A stretch of 60,107 nucleotides of DNA from Rickettsia typhi (GTDB lineage: Bacteria; Pseudomonadota; Alphaproteobacteria; Rickettsiales; UBA1997): contig CAMAXU010000006.1 of NCBI GenBank assembly GCA_945862455.1, positions 1-60,107 on the forward strand, written 5' to 3'. The notes beneath the pieces were generated by a model that was given only the letters and a program-made list of their open reading frames with translations, was not told where the DNA came from and did not search any database. Every line of letters begins with the position of its first letter. The stretch's first letter is position 1. Positions 27,243 through 36,605 of this stretch are shown here, in pieces. A program made the position numbers and the translations under genes.

Positions 27243-28355
27243 ATGTTAATCGGCATTCCAAAAGAAATTAAAGATCACGAATATCGCGTTGGCGCAACTC
27301 CATCGGGAGTTCGCGAATTAGTAAATGCAGGCCATCAAGTTTTGGTACAAAAAGATGCTGGAACTGCAATCGATTTTTCTGACGAACAATATATTCAAGC
27401 TGGCGCAAAAATTGCTACCAATGCAGCTGAAGTTTATGAAAAATCAGAAATGATTTTGAAGGTTAAAGAACCACAAGAATCTGAATGTAAAATGATTCGC
27501 AAGGGTCAAATTATTTTTTCTTATTTGCATTTAGCGGCTGAACCACATTTGACTGAAATGCTGATTAAATCTGGCTGCGTAGCAATTGCCTTTGAAACTG
27601 TAAGTGCTGCCGATCGCTCACTTCCACTTTTAGCTCCAATGTCGGAAGTTGCAGGAAAACTTTCAATTCAAGCAGGTGCCCGTGCTTTGGAAAAATCTCA
27701 AGGTGGACGCGGAATTCTGCTTGGTGGCGTTCCGGGAGTTGCTCGCGGTAAAGTTACAATTCTTGGTGGCGGCGTTTCTGGAACCAATGCAGCTAAAGTT
27801 GCAATCGGCATGGGTGCTGAAGTTGTAATTCTTGATAAATCATTAGCGCGCATTCGTTATTTGTGCGATATTTTTGGAAACTCTGCCGAAGTTCTTTATG
27901 CTTCACTTGAAAATATCGAAAAAAATACTGTTAATTCTGATGTTGTAGTTGGCGCAGTTCTAATTCCGGGTGCCGCTGCTCCAAAATTAATTTCGGCAGC
28001 TTTGGTAAAAAAAATGAAAAAGGGCGCAGTTATGGTTGACATTTCAATCGATCAAGGCGGCTGTTTTGAAACCAGCAAACCAACTTCACATTCTAATCCA
28101 ACTTACGTAGTTGACGGCGTAGTTCACTATTGCGTAACCAACATGCCCGGTGCCGTTGCTAGAACTTCAACTCAAGCTTTGGAAAATTCTACCTTGCCTT
28201 TCTCTTTGGCAATCGCAGGCAAAGGTTACAAAAAAGCTTTATCTGACGATGTTCATTTGAGAAATGGTTTGAACGTAATTGACGGCAAAGTTACTTACAA
28301 AGCCGTTGCCGATGCTTTGGGCCATAAATTCGTTGAAGCTGAATCTGCTATATAA
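27243..28355 (+). CDS. ald: Alanine dehydrogenase
   Basis: Ald interconverts L-alanine and pyruvate using NAD. The 370-aa protein starts [20 protein letters not shown] and has the Rossmann motif [20 protein letters not shown] and the C-terminal [16 protein letters not shown], all typical. A GGAG Shine-Dalgarno sequence (in AACGGAGAAAAACTC) precedes the ATG, one of few clear ones in the window. It could feed alanine carbon into central metabolism. Confidence 0.96.
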   Translation: MLIGIPKEIKDHEYRVGATPSGVRELVNAGHQVLVQKDAGTAIDFSDEQYIQAGAKIATNAAEVYEKSEMILKVKEPQESECKMIRKGQIIFSYLHLAAEPHLTEMLIKSGCVAIAFETVSAADRSLPLLAPMSEVAGKLSIQAGARALEKSQGGRGILLGGVPGVARGKVTILGGGVSGTNAAKVAIGMGAEVVILDKSLARIRYLCDIFGNSAEVLYASLENIEKNTVNSDVVVGAVLIPGAAAPKLISAALVKKMKKGAVMVDISIDQGGCFETSKPTSHSNPTYVVDGVVHYCVTNMPGAVARTSTQALENSTLPFSLAIAGKGYKKALSDDVHLRNGLNVIDGKVTYKAVADALGHKFVEAESAI

Positions 28356-28378
28356 TAAATAAAATTCGACTTACAGCT

Positions 28379-28401
28379 GGACGGAGTTTGTAACTCTGTC
28401 C
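28379..28401. terminator. Hairpin after ald
   Basis: GGACGGAGTT pairs with AACTCTGTCC (one G-U pair) around a 3-nt loop, 24 bp after the ald stop. No T-run follows, so intrinsic termination is uncertain. Confidence 0.4.
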
Positions 28402-28439
28402 ACATGTTCATATCTTTGAACTGAAATTTTGGATTTTAT

Positions 28440-28582
28440 GGCGCTGTCGCAAATCAAGTTTTTCTAAGAAATTTTTGTGATTCTAAATTTTTTGAAAGGT
28501 AAGCGTACCTAGATGTACGTGCGTTTCAAAAAATTTAGAATTGCAAAAAAGTTCGACGAAAAAGTTGATTTGCGACAGCGCC
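28440..28582 (+). mobile_element. Family A MITE-like element, copy 3
   Basis: The element is 143 bp with perfect 18-bp ends: GGCGCTGTCGCAAATCAA (28440-28457) and its complement (28565-28582). A second perfect 18-bp inverted repeat lies inside (28480-28497 and 28524-28541), so most of the element folds into one long hairpin. The flanking TTTAT (28435-28439 and 28583-28587) is a perfect 5-bp duplication. It lies 30 bp before rsmA, where it may carry or disturb that gene's promoter. Confidence 0.9.
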
Positions 28583-28612
28583 TTTATAATCCAACCCTAA
28601 CAGTACAATCCG

Positions 28613-29455
28613 ATGTCCCTTCTATCCACTTCCGATCTCATCAAAAAATATGGTTTAGACGCCAAAAAATCTTTAGGTCAAAATTTTATTTTAGACAAAA
28701 ACGTCACCGATAAAATCGTTCGCGCTGCCGGAGATTTAAATGATTTTGAAGTGCTAGAAGTTGGTCCCGGACCCGGTAGTTTAAGTCGTTCAATTTTAGA
28801 TGCCGGCGCAAAAAAACTAGTCGCCGTTGAAAAAGATCAAAGATGTTTGGAAGCCTTAAACGAATTAAAAAATTTTTACGGCGAACATTTTCAAATTATC
28901 GAAGGCGACGCTTTAGAAATTGATGAAACTAAAATTTTAAATAGCGAAAAAAAATTCAAAATCATCGCCAACTTGCCCTATAACATCGGCACAGTTTTGA
29001 TTTTTAAATGGCTTAAAATCGCCCCCAAAATTGCTTCAATGCATTTGATGTTACAAAAAGAAGTAGTTGAGAGAATAACAGCTAAACCAAATGACAATCA
29101 CTACGGCCGTCTTGCCGTAATGGTGAATTTTTTATGTCATACTAAATTAATTTTCACCGTAAGTCGCACCGTTTTTACGCCGCCACCAAAAGTTACATCA
29201 GCAATTGTCGAAATTATTCCAAGAGAAAAGCCTTTAGCTGATGTTGATTTTAAACAGCTAGAACGCGTTGTCGCCGCTGCATTTAATCAACGCCGTAAGA
29301 TGATAAAATCAGGATTAAAAAGCGTTTTTGAAAATCCAGAAGCGGTTTTAAGTGAAGTCGGAATCAGGTCAGATTTACGACCAGAAAATTTAACGATTGA
29401 AGAATTTTGCAAACTGGCTGCGCGTTTATCTAACAAACAAACTATCAAGAAATAG
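28613..29455 (+). CDS. rsmA: 16S rRNA dimethyladenosine transferase
   Basis: RsmA (KsgA) dimethylates A1518 and A1519 of 16S rRNA late in 30S assembly. The 280-aa product has KSLGQNFILDKNVTDKIV, the SAM motif VLEVGPGPGSLSRSIL and the catalytic NLPYNIGT. The ATG at 28613 is the first in-frame start after the MITE, which ends 30 bp earlier. It converges on rpsD across a strong terminator. Confidence 0.96.
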   Translation: MSLLSTSDLIKKYGLDAKKSLGQNFILDKNVTDKIVRAAGDLNDFEVLEVGPGPGSLSRSILDAGAKKLVAVEKDQRCLEALNELKNFYGEHFQIIEGDALEIDETKILNSEKKFKIIANLPYNIGTVLIFKWLKIAPKIASMHLMLQKEVVERITAKPNDNHYGRLAVMVNFLCHTKLIFTVSRTVFTPPPKVTSAIVEIIPREKPLADVDFKQLERVVAAAFNQRRKMIKSGLKSVFENPEAVLSEVGIRSDLRPENLTIEEFCKLAARLSNKQTIKK

Positions 29456-29492
29456 TTTGCTTGGTTATTAGTTCGAATTCAATCACAAAACA

Positions 29493-29534
29493 TAAAAAAA
29501 CTCCGCCACTTTTTCCAAGTGACGGAGTTTTTTA
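29493..29534. terminator. Bidirectional intrinsic terminator between rsmA and rpsD
   Basis: AAACTCCGCCACT pairs with AGTGACGGAGTTT (one mismatch) around a short T/C loop; an A-run precedes and a T-run follows, so it works on both strands. It serves the convergent rsmA and rpsD genes. Confidence 0.85.
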
Positions 29535-29603
29535 TTATAGAAATTTAAGACCGCTCTTAAATTTCGGATTTCCATTCTCCTTAAAAATGCGAAAGCATTT
29601 TTA

Positions 29604-30221
29604 CTATCTCGAATAAAACTCAGTAATCAAATGTGGCTGCATTTCAACGGCGTAAGGAACTTCCGCAAATGCTGGTTTAGTAGTCAATTTAACTGTGAAG
29701 TTATCTTTATCTAAAGTCATGTAAGAAGGAATATCGCGCTCCATTTTTTGAAGCGCTTCCATTACAACTGTAAGTTTGCGTGATTTTTCACGAACTTGAA
29801 CGATATCACCAACTTTCACTTTGAATGAAGGAATGTTAACGGTTTTTCCGTTTACAGTAACATGTTTATGGTTCACGAATTGTCTTGCTGCAAACACTGT
29901 TGCAACAAAGTTAGCGCGGTAAACCACAGTGTCTAATCTGCTTTCAAGAAGGGCTACGAAGTTTTCACTTACATCACCTTTTGATTTAGAAGCTAATGTG
30001 AAACTGTTGAAAAATTGTCTTTCAGAAATGTTGCCGTAGTAGAATTTCATTCTTTGCTTAGCGCGAAGCTGAGTACCGTAGTCACTAACTCTTCCTCTTG
30101 CAGAAGCGCCGTGTTGACCCGGTTTGTAATTACGTTTATTATATGGATCTTTTGCTTGACCCCAAAGGCTCGCGCCTAATTTTCTGCTAATTTTTTTCTT
30201 AGCATTAAGTCTTTTAGACAT
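29604..30221 (-). CDS. rpsD: 30S ribosomal protein S4
   Basis: S4 is a primary 16S rRNA-binding protein that nucleates 30S assembly. The 205-aa length is standard. The basic N-terminus, the RESRLDTVVYRANF-like S4 RNA-binding segment (here ESRLDTVVYRANFVATVF) and NHKHVTVNGKTVNIPSFKV are conserved. It is monocistronic here, as in many alphaproteobacteria, rather than inside the alpha operon. Confidence 0.98.
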   Translation of the reverse strand: MSKRLNAKKKISRKLGASLWGQAKDPYNKRNYKPGQHGASARGRVSDYGTQLRAKQRMKFYYGNISERQFFNSFTLASKSKGDVSENFVALLESRLDTVVYRANFVATVFAARQFVNHKHVTVNGKTVNIPSFKVKVGDIVQVREKSRKLTVVMEALQKMERDIPSYMTLDKDNFTVKLTTKPAFAEVPYAVEMQPHLITEFYSR

Positions 30222-30387
30222 TTCTATGATTGATTTTAATTGCTATTCCCATTGGTTTTTCAGGATTGGTCTTATCGACTATTTGCATCTGAAAAATTTT
30301 CTAAAAAAATAACTTTTTTAGAAAGGGTGACTTACACGTTTGAAAGTGAAGGGACGGGCATTGTTGTGATGGAAAATTTTTTGTCAA

Positions 30388-31290
30388 TTAGGAATTTATG
30401 ATATTTATCGGCACCGCATAATGCCCTAAAATTTTTATGTAAGGCTTAGCTTTTGATTTAGAAAAATTCTTTATAACCAAATCGTTTTCTAAGTAAAATC
30501 CATCAAGCTCAATTAAGTGAAACATAATTCCTTCAACTTGCGCCAGTTTTACTGATTTCAAAATTCTTCCAACCAAACTCAACTCTTTTAACACCGATAA
30601 AATCTGCGTTTTAGAAATTTCTTTTGCCACTTCCAAATAAACCAAACTGCGATCATCGCTTGATTTTTCAGGCTCTTTCGCTGCAACTGCAACTAATTCA
30701 ATTTTGTCCAAATCTTTTTTCTGCTCTGTAATTTCATAAAAAGGAATTTTAGCAAAAACCTTTAAACCCGAGCGGTTATTGGCTAAAGAAATCCACCAAT
30801 TTTCTTTGGTATCTTCTTTTTTTTCTTCACCAACTTCATGAGGTAAAGCAAAAATTCCAATCTGCGCCTCACCTTTTTCAATTTCTGCAACTACGTTTGT
30901 CGCGCTATCAAAATTATGCAACGGCACTAATTCATTGTAATATTCTTTTACCAAATAATCATAATCAGGAATATTTTTTGGATTATGAATTGCAATTGCA
31001 AGCGGCTGTTCATGCATGTTGGCAGTGGTTATAATTTTTCGCCAAATGCTGATAATTGTTGTTTTTGGTAAAATATTACCTGACTTTTTCACCAGATCTT
31101 TAATCATGTCTGCTTCACGATTGGAGCGGATGAAAAATTTTTCCTGATTATTTTTTTTCAACTCGCCAACGCGCGTAATTACATTCATTCTCTGCATTAA
31201 AAGAGAAATTATTTGATTATCGATTTGGTCGATTTCTTCGCGCAGAACCAATAATGGTGCTTCTGGAGTTTTATTTGATTGATTTTCCAT
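30388..31290 (-). CDS. Chorismate mutase (AroQ) with C-terminal domain of unknown role
   Basis: Residues 15-95 form an AroQ-type chorismate mutase helix bundle (LREEIDQIDNQIISLLMQRM, with the later READMIKDL segment), which makes prephenate for Phe/Tyr. The C-terminal 200 residues look like a degraded periplasmic-binding or prephenate-dehydratase-like fold but lack the dehydratase TRF motif. From memory, other alphaproteobacteria carry a similar two-part chorismate mutase near metX and tyrosine genes. It is divergent from metX, 81 bp apart. Confidence 0.82.
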   Translation of the reverse strand: MENQSNKTPEAPLLVLREEIDQIDNQIISLLMQRMNVITRVGELKKNNQEKFFIRSNREADMIKDLVKKSGNILPKTTIISIWRKIITTANMHEQPLAIAIHNPKNIPDYDYLVKEYYNELVPLHNFDSATNVVAEIEKGEAQIGIFALPHEVGEEKKEDTKENWWISLANNRSGLKVFAKIPFYEITEQKKDLDKIELVAVAAKEPEKSSDDRSLVYLEVAKEISKTQILSVLKELSLVGRILKSVKLAQVEGIMFHLIELDGFYLENDLVIKNFSKSKAKPYIKILGHYAVPINIINS

Positions 31291-31371
31291 TGAAGTAAAA
31301 TTTAAGTAAAGGACTTGCCTAAGAAACTGTCCTAAGTCTTTTTTAAAATTATAAAATTCGATTTAAGAATA

Positions 31372-32523
31372 ATGAAAGTTAAGTCAAGTTTTGGACCCGG
31401 ATATAAAGAATTTGAGATTGGTGAAATTGTTTTTTTAGCCAAAGAAAAACCACTCAAACTTGCCAGCGGTTCTGAAATTAAAAATTTCCCTTTAGCCTTT
31501 CAAACCTACGGCAAACTCAATGCAGATTGTTCAAATGCAATTCTAATTTGCCATGCGCTAACTGGCGACCAATATGCTGCATCACTAAATCCCGTCACCG
31601 GAAAAAACGGCTGGTGGGATTTTATGATTGGCGAAGAAAAGCCAATTGACACCAATAAATTTTTTGTAATTTCATCAAATATTATCGGCAGTTGCATGGG
31701 ATCTTTTGGGCCTAAAGAAATTGATCCAAAAACCGGCGAGCCTTACGGATTAAACTTTCCTATCGTCACCATCAACGACATGGTGCAAGCGCAAAATCTT
31801 TTAATTGAACATTTAGGAATTTCCAAACTTCACGCCGTAATCGGCGGCTCAACCGGCGGAATGCAAGCTTTGGCTTGGGCAGTTTTATTTCCGCAAAAAG
31901 TGAATTTAGTAATTCCAATGGCAACTTCTTATCGCCACAGTCCACAAAATATTGCCTTTCATGAAGTTGGAAGACAAGCGATTATGGCTGATCCAAATTG
32001 GTGCGAAGGCAAATATTTTTTAGAAAAAAAATATCCGTCAAGTGGTTTAGCAGTTGCACGCATGACGGCGCATATTACCTATCTTTCTGAAAGCGCTTTG
32101 CAGAAAAAATTCGGGCGCAATTTACAAAATAAAGAAAATTTATCTTTCACCTTTGCTCAAGATTTTAAAGTTGAAAGCTACTTACACCATCAAGGTCAAA
32201 GCTTTGTTGAACGCTTTGATGCTAATTCATATCTTTACGTTACAAAAGCTGTCGATTATTTTGATTTGGAAAATGATTTTGGCGGAAAATTAGGCTCAGC
32301 TTTTCTTGATTTCGCCAAAAATAAAAATGGAAAATTCTGTTTGATTTCTTTTTCCGACGATTGGCTTTTTCCGCCATCGGAAGCAAAAAAATTAACTCAA
32401 GCTTTAATTTCATGCGGCGTAAATGTAAGCTCAATCACCATAAATAGCAGCGCCGGACATGATTCATTTTTACTTGAAAGCGACACTTTAAAAAACACCA
32501 TTCGCGGATTTATAGTAATTTAA
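31372..32523 (+). CDS. metX: Homoserine O-acyltransferase
   Basis: MetX acylates homoserine at the start of methionine synthesis. The alpha/beta-hydrolase nucleophile should be the Ser of GGSTGGMQALAW, with FSDDWLFPPSEA holding the acid and SAGHDSFLLE the histidine. The usual elbow is GGSMGGMQ, so Thr replaces Met. At 383 aa it is normal length. Acyl preference (acetyl or succinyl) cannot be read with certainty. No SAM riboswitch was recognised in the 81-bp spacer. Confidence 0.94.
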   Translation: MKVKSSFGPGYKEFEIGEIVFLAKEKPLKLASGSEIKNFPLAFQTYGKLNADCSNAILICHALTGDQYAASLNPVTGKNGWWDFMIGEEKPIDTNKFFVISSNIIGSCMGSFGPKEIDPKTGEPYGLNFPIVTINDMVQAQNLLIEHLGISKLHAVIGGSTGGMQALAWAVLFPQKVNLVIPMATSYRHSPQNIAFHEVGRQAIMADPNWCEGKYFLEKKYPSSGLAVARMTAHITYLSESALQKKFGRNLQNKENLSFTFAQDFKVESYLHHQGQSFVERFDANSYLYVTKAVDYFDLENDFGGKLGSAFLDFAKNKNGKFCLISFSDDWLFPPSEAKKLTQALISCGVNVSSITINSSAGHDSFLLESDTLKNTIRGFIVI

Positions 32524-32607
32524 ATTCAAACTATCGTTTGAATTTAGTTTTAATTGAATTGCTGCGCGCGTTATAAATCCGCGCATCCGCAATGGATTTA
32601 TTTGTTT
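32521..32607 (-). repeat. Family B two-hairpin repeat, copy B4
   Basis: Hairpin 2 starts on the metX stop codon: TAAATTCAAAC (32521-32531), loop TATC, GTTTGAATTTA. The core follows (TTGCTGCGCGCG...CGCGCATCCGCAA), with stem GCGCG/CGCGC. It separates metX from metW within a probable operon. Both stems differ in sequence from B1, B2 and B5 yet stay paired. Confidence 0.75.
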
Positions 32608-32628
32608 TATTTCTTTCACAAAAAAACC

Positions 32629-33369
32629 ATGAAAAACACTGCAATTGGTCAAAATATTATTAAGCACCAAATTCGTTATGATTTAGAAATCATTGCCAAA
32701 CTTATCAAACCGAACTCGCGCGTTTTAGATATTGGATGCGGCGATGGCGAACTTTTAGATTTTCTTAAAAAAACCAAAAATGCCGATGCGCGCGGTTTGG
32801 AACTTGCTCAATCACAAGTAAGCCAAGCTTTGATGCGCGGACTTTCGGTGATTCAAGGTGATGCTGAAAAAGATTTAACTTTTTATCCTGATCGCAATTT
32901 TGATTTCGCAATTTTAAGTCAAACAATTCAGGCAACTCAAAAACCAAAGGAAATTCTCGAAGAAATGCTACGAGTTGCTGAATATGCAATTGTTTCTCTG
33001 CCAAATTTTGCTCATTATAAAAACCGTTTACACCTTTTGTTTAAAGGCTCAATGCCAGTTAATAAAAATATTCCTTTTGAATGGTTTGAAACGCCCAACA
33101 TTCATTTTTGTTCAATCAAAGATTTTGAAAAATTATGCGGCGATCTAGGATTTTCGATTAAGAAAAAAATCTTTTTAACTGCAAAACATCGACTTCTAGG
33201 ATTCTTAGGTCATGATTTGATAGCTAACTTTTTTGCTGAATTTGGAATTTTCTTAATCACTAAAAATGAACCAGCTTTAACCGGTCAGGAAGAATTTATT
33301 TTTTCTAAAAAAACCTCCGTCGATTTTAAAGTCGCATCTACAGCGGCTGCATATCAACAAAATAATTAA
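32629..33369 (+). CDS. metW: Methionine biosynthesis protein MetW
   Basis: MetW is a class I methyltransferase-fold partner of MetX in alphaproteobacteria. The SAM-binding motif VLDIGCGDGELLDFL lies near residue 30, followed by the MetW-typical NFDFAILSQTIQAT and LPNFAHYKNRL. The ATG at 32629 (MKNTAIGQNIIKHQIRYDL) fits the family; an upstream start at 32554 would translate the B4 repeat and is rejected. The 246-aa length exceeds the usual 200 or so, with an extra C-terminal tail. Confidence 0.92.
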   Translation: MKNTAIGQNIIKHQIRYDLEIIAKLIKPNSRVLDIGCGDGELLDFLKKTKNADARGLELAQSQVSQALMRGLSVIQGDAEKDLTFYPDRNFDFAILSQTIQATQKPKEILEEMLRVAEYAIVSLPNFAHYKNRLHLLFKGSMPVNKNIPFEWFETPNIHFCSIKDFEKLCGDLGFSIKKKIFLTAKHRLLGFLGHDLIANFFAEFGIFLITKNEPALTGQEEFIFSKKTSVDFKVASTAAAYQQNN

Positions 33370-33372
33370 AGA

Positions 33373-34011
33373 ATGAAAAAATTATGCCTAGCGCTTTTAA
33401 TTCTAAGTATTTTTTCTGCCTGCTCCACAAATAACAAGGGCAAAGCCTTAAAAAAACATGCTACAAATAAAAGCAAATCTTACCAGATTCGTACCGCAGC
33501 TACTAAAAATTCTAAACAAACCCGTTATGTATTATCACAAAAAACTGCCGATGAAGATGATGATTCAATAGAAACCGCAGAAATGTTAGATGAAAATGGT
33601 GAATATGACGGCCATTTTAAAATTGGAAATCCTTACAAGGTTTTTGGCGTTTCTTACGTTCCGCAAGATTATGAAGATTATCAAGAAACCGGAACTGCTT
33701 CTTGGTATGGTGATGATTTTCATGGCAAAAAAACTGCTAATGGTGAAGTTTATAATATGGGAAGCATGACGGCGGCGCATCCAACTCTGCCATTGCCTTC
33801 TCTGGTTCGAGTTACTAATTTACGCAACGGCAAAAATGTTATTGTTCGCGTTAATGATCGCGGGCCTTTTGCTAAAAATCGCGTGATTGATGTTTCACAA
33901 AAAGCGGCAGTCGCACTTGGATTTAAAGGTCAAGGTACAACGGAAGTCAAAATTGAATTACTTCGCAATGACACGGATGCGTTATTAGAAAAATTAAAAA
34001 TTAGTAAATAA
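33373..34011 (+). CDS. rlpA: RlpA-like septal ring lytic transglycosylase, lipoprotein
   Basis: RlpA acts on denuded glycan strands in the envelope. The lipoprotein signal peptide MKKLCLALLILSIFSAC places the acylated Cys at residue 17. The C-terminal double-psi beta-barrel has GTASWYGDDFHGKKTANGE, TAAHPTLPLPSLVRVTNL and RVNDRGPFAKNRVIDVS; the SPOR domain of some members is absent. The middle is a charged linker. It sits 3 bp after metW and overlaps metZ by 1 bp, so it is embedded in the methionine operon. Confidence 0.92.
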   Translation: MKKLCLALLILSIFSACSTNNKGKALKKHATNKSKSYQIRTAATKNSKQTRYVLSQKTADEDDDSIETAEMLDENGEYDGHFKIGNPYKVFGVSYVPQDYEDYQETGTASWYGDDFHGKKTANGEVYNMGSMTAAHPTLPLPSLVRVTNLRNGKNVIVRVNDRGPFAKNRVIDVSQKAAVALGFKGQGTTEVKIELLRNDTDALLEKLKISK

Positions 34012-35210
34012 TGACTTACAAAAATAAAAATCTCGATTTCAAAAAATTACGCCCCGAAACTCAAATGGTGCGCGGCGGAACAATACGCTCTAACTTCGGA
34101 GAAACTTCGGAAGCAATTTTTTTAAATTCCGGTTTCGCTTACAATTCCGCCGAAACTGCCGAAAGCCGCTTTAATGGCGAAGCTCCGGGTTATGTTTATT
34201 CGCGCTATTTAAATCCCAGCTTAAAAATGCTGGAAGATAAATTGGCTTTACTTGAAGGCGCTGAAGCCGCTTGTGTTATGGCCAGTGGCATGGCGGCGGT
34301 TTTTGCTTCGATTATGTGTCAGATAAAAACTGGCGATCATTTTATTGCATCGAAAGTTTTATTTGGCTCATGTTTTCACATCGCCACTAAAATTTTACCA
34401 AATTACGGAATTGAAGTTACATTAGTTGAAGGCACGGATCACAAGGCTTGGGAGCAAGCGTTTAAGAAAAATACTAAAGTTGTTTTTATTGAAACTCCCG
34501 CCAATCCTAATCTTGAAATTATTGATATTAAATTTGTTGCTGATTTGTGTAAAAAAAATTCCGCTTGCCTGATTGTAGATAATATTTTCGCTTCTCCTTA
34601 CAGCCAAAAATCAATGGAACTTGGTGCTGATATTGTGGTTTATTCAACCACTAAACATATGGATGGACAAGGTCGCACCTTAGGCGGTTGCGTTTTAGGA
34701 AAAGAGCAATTTATTAAAGAAATTTTATTACCATTTCATCGTCACACTGGTCCGGCGATGAGCCCTTTCAATGCTTGGGTGGTTTTAAAATCATTGGAAA
34801 CTTTTCAATTGCGCATGGAAAGACATTGCGAAAACGCCCGTAAAATCGCGGAGTTTTTAGAAAATCATCCAAAAATTAAACGCGTTTTATATCCAACTTT
34901 AAAATCGCACCCGCAATTTGAAGTGGCTAAAAAACAAATGTTTAATGGCGGCGCGATGTTGGCTTTTGAAGTTAAAGATGGGAAAAAAGATGCTTTCGCT
35001 TTTATGAATCGTCTGCAAATTATTGACATTTCAAATAATTTGGGCGATTCCAAATCACTAATTACACATCCCGCGACAACAACACATTCAAATATGTCGC
35101 GCGATGAACAAGAAAAAATCGGAATCACCGAATCAATGTGCCGCCTTTCTGTAGGATTGGAACATGTTGATGATTTGATTGCTGATTTAAACCAAGCCTT
35201 AACCAATTAA
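34011..35210 (+). CDS. metZ: O-succinyl(acetyl)homoserine sulfhydrylase
   Basis: MetZ makes homocysteine from acylhomoserine and sulfide, completing the direct sulfhydrylation route that starts with MetX. The 399-aa PLP enzyme has SRYLNPSLKMLEDKLALLEG, the ETPANPNLE segment and the PLP lysine in VVYSTTKHMDGQGRTLGG. It overlaps rlpA by 1 bp (TAATG). With metX and metW it makes a coherent methionine unit, interrupted only by rlpA. Confidence 0.93.
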   Translation: MTYKNKNLDFKKLRPETQMVRGGTIRSNFGETSEAIFLNSGFAYNSAETAESRFNGEAPGYVYSRYLNPSLKMLEDKLALLEGAEAACVMASGMAAVFASIMCQIKTGDHFIASKVLFGSCFHIATKILPNYGIEVTLVEGTDHKAWEQAFKKNTKVVFIETPANPNLEIIDIKFVADLCKKNSACLIVDNIFASPYSQKSMELGADIVVYSTTKHMDGQGRTLGGCVLGKEQFIKEILLPFHRHTGPAMSPFNAWVVLKSLETFQLRMERHCENARKIAEFLENHPKIKRVLYPTLKSHPQFEVAKKQMFNGGAMLAFEVKDGKKDAFAFMNRLQIIDISNNLGDSKSLITHPATTTHSNMSRDEQEKIGITESMCRLSVGLEHVDDLIADLNQALTN

Positions 35211-35226
35211 TTTTTTAAAAAAACAT

Positions 35227-35718
35227 ATGCCAAGTTTTGACGTTGTTTCAAAAATCGATATGCAAGAAATGGATAACGCCGTTAATTCGGTGCTGCGCGA
35301 ACTTACCAACCGCTATGATTTCAAAGGCGTAAAATTTTCAGTCGAGTTAAAAGGTAAAGAAAATATAATTAATCTTGCTGCTGAAGATGAATTTAGATTA
35401 GGTCAAATTCGTGATTCGCTAAAAGTGTTTTGCGTGAAGCGTAGCATCGATCCAAGAGCTTTAGATTTTCAAAAAGAAGAAAAGGCAGGTGGAAATTCTT
35501 TTCGACAAGAAGTGAAATTAAAAAATGGCATTGAACAAGAAATTGCCAAAAAAATTGTCAAACAAATTAAAGACGCAAAATTGAAAATTCAGGCTTCGAT
35601 TAAAGGCGAAGAAGTGAGAATTGACGGCAAAAAACGTGATGATTTACAAGAAGCTATAGCTTTTTTGCGCGCCAGTACTTATGAAGTTCCTTTACAATTT
35701 ATTAATTTTCGCGATTAG
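35227..35718 (+). CDS. yajQ: YajQ family nucleotide-binding protein
   Basis: YajQ proteins bind RNA or nucleotides; some bind cyclic di-GMP. The 163-aa product has the standard start MPSFDVVSKIDMQEMDNAVN and the duplicated ferredoxin-like fold, ending in EVPLQFINFRD. It is 16 bp after metZ and 6 bp before the unknown gene. Confidence 0.94.
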   Translation: MPSFDVVSKIDMQEMDNAVNSVLRELTNRYDFKGVKFSVELKGKENIINLAAEDEFRLGQIRDSLKVFCVKRSIDPRALDFQKEEKAGGNSFRQEVKLKNGIEQEIAKKIVKQIKDAKLKIQASIKGEEVRIDGKKRDDLQEAIAFLRASTYEVPLQFINFRD

Positions 35719-35724
35719 GAATTT

Positions 35725-36324
35725 ATGATCAAATCGATAATAAATGGATTAGGATCGGTTTTAGACAAAGTAGCTAAAATTGCTTCCGAAATTAATAAAA
35801 GCACAGCTTTTAAACTTTTTAAAGGCTTTTGCTCAGCAACTGTCGGCATTCCCCTTGCTCTTGTTGGAACTGTTGTAGTAGGCACGGCCTACCTTGGTAT
35901 GCAAGTTGCCGGTCTTTTGGATGCAAAAATTATTAAAGGTGTTTTTGGATCTTCAATTTGGGAAGATACTGCTTGGGCTTCAAGCCTTGAAAGTACTGAA
36001 AAATTTATGAGATCAATGTGGGAAGATTTTGGCGTTTATTCTCATTTAAAAGTTGCGAAATTTATTGGTGATGAGTGGGCGAAGCGTCAAAGTGAAGGTG
36101 GATATGGTAATGCAGGAGATGATCTTGAAAACCTAGAAAATTATACAGCTTTTAACCCTTTACTCCAAGAAGAAAAAACAGGAAATAAAATTGCAGCACT
36201 AGATGATAAAGCTTTATCTTCAGATGATATACCTAGCACAAGTCCATTAAATCCATCATTAGCAACAACATATAGTAGAAGAAATGCGATGCCCACCTAT
36301 GGATCGCAAAGAACACGGCACTAA
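35725..36324 (+). CDS. Unknown protein with a hydrophobic segment
   Basis: I do not recognise a family. The 199-aa product has a short amphipathic N-terminus, a hydrophobic region at about residues 34-65 (VGIPLALVGTVVVGTAYLGM) that could be one or two membrane passes, a Trp-rich middle (SSIWEDTAWASS, FMRSMWEDFG), and a disordered Ser/Thr/Pro tail ending SQRTRH. It follows yajQ by 6 bp and overlaps convergent thiS by 4 bp. A lineage-specific or effector-like protein is possible. Confidence 0.72.
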   Translation: MIKSIINGLGSVLDKVAKIASEINKSTAFKLFKGFCSATVGIPLALVGTVVVGTAYLGMQVAGLLDAKIIKGVFGSSIWEDTAWASSLESTEKFMRSMWEDFGVYSHLKVAKFIGDEWAKRQSEGGYGNAGDDLENLENYTAFNPLLQEEKTGNKIAALDDKALSSDDIPSTSPLNPSLATTYSRRNAMPTYGSQRTRH

Positions 36325-36530
36325 CCACCGCCAATAAAATGCACAATTTCAATCCGACTTCCTTCATCCAACATCACTTCTAAAAACTGGTCGGGATTTA
36401 CAATTTCCAAATCTTTTTCCACCGCAATTTTCTTAACATCAAGTTCCAGATCAGCAATTAGTTGCGCTACACTGATTTTTTGTTCAAGAAATTTTTCCTC
36501 GCCATTGAGCAGAATTTTTATTTTTGACAT
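36321..36530 (-). CDS. thiS: Sulfur carrier protein ThiS
   Basis: ThiS is a ubiquitin-like protein whose C-terminal Gly-Gly is thiocarboxylated to supply sulfur for the thiazole ring of thiamine. The 69-aa product has a beta-grasp pattern (ILLNGEEKFL) and ends HFIGGG. The thiazole synthase and activating genes are not beside it. It could instead serve another sulfur-transfer path. Confidence 0.82.
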   Translation of the reverse strand: MSKIKILLNGEEKFLEQKISVAQLIADLELDVKKIAVEKDLEIVNPDQFLEVMLDEGSRIEIVHFIGGG

Positions 36531-36605
36531 AATTTAATTTTAGATTTTAGATTTAAGATTTTAGACTATTTAATCTTTAAAAATAATCATTCCTTAGTAA
36601 TTCCA

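Noticed and set aside
28513-28713. Small plus-strand frame beginning MYVRFKKFRIAK
   Set aside because: It arises from family A copy 3 and runs out of frame into rsmA.
31291-31371. SAM riboswitch before metX
   Set aside because: The 81-bp spacer shows none of the conserved SAM-II or SAM-I elements, and the space is short.
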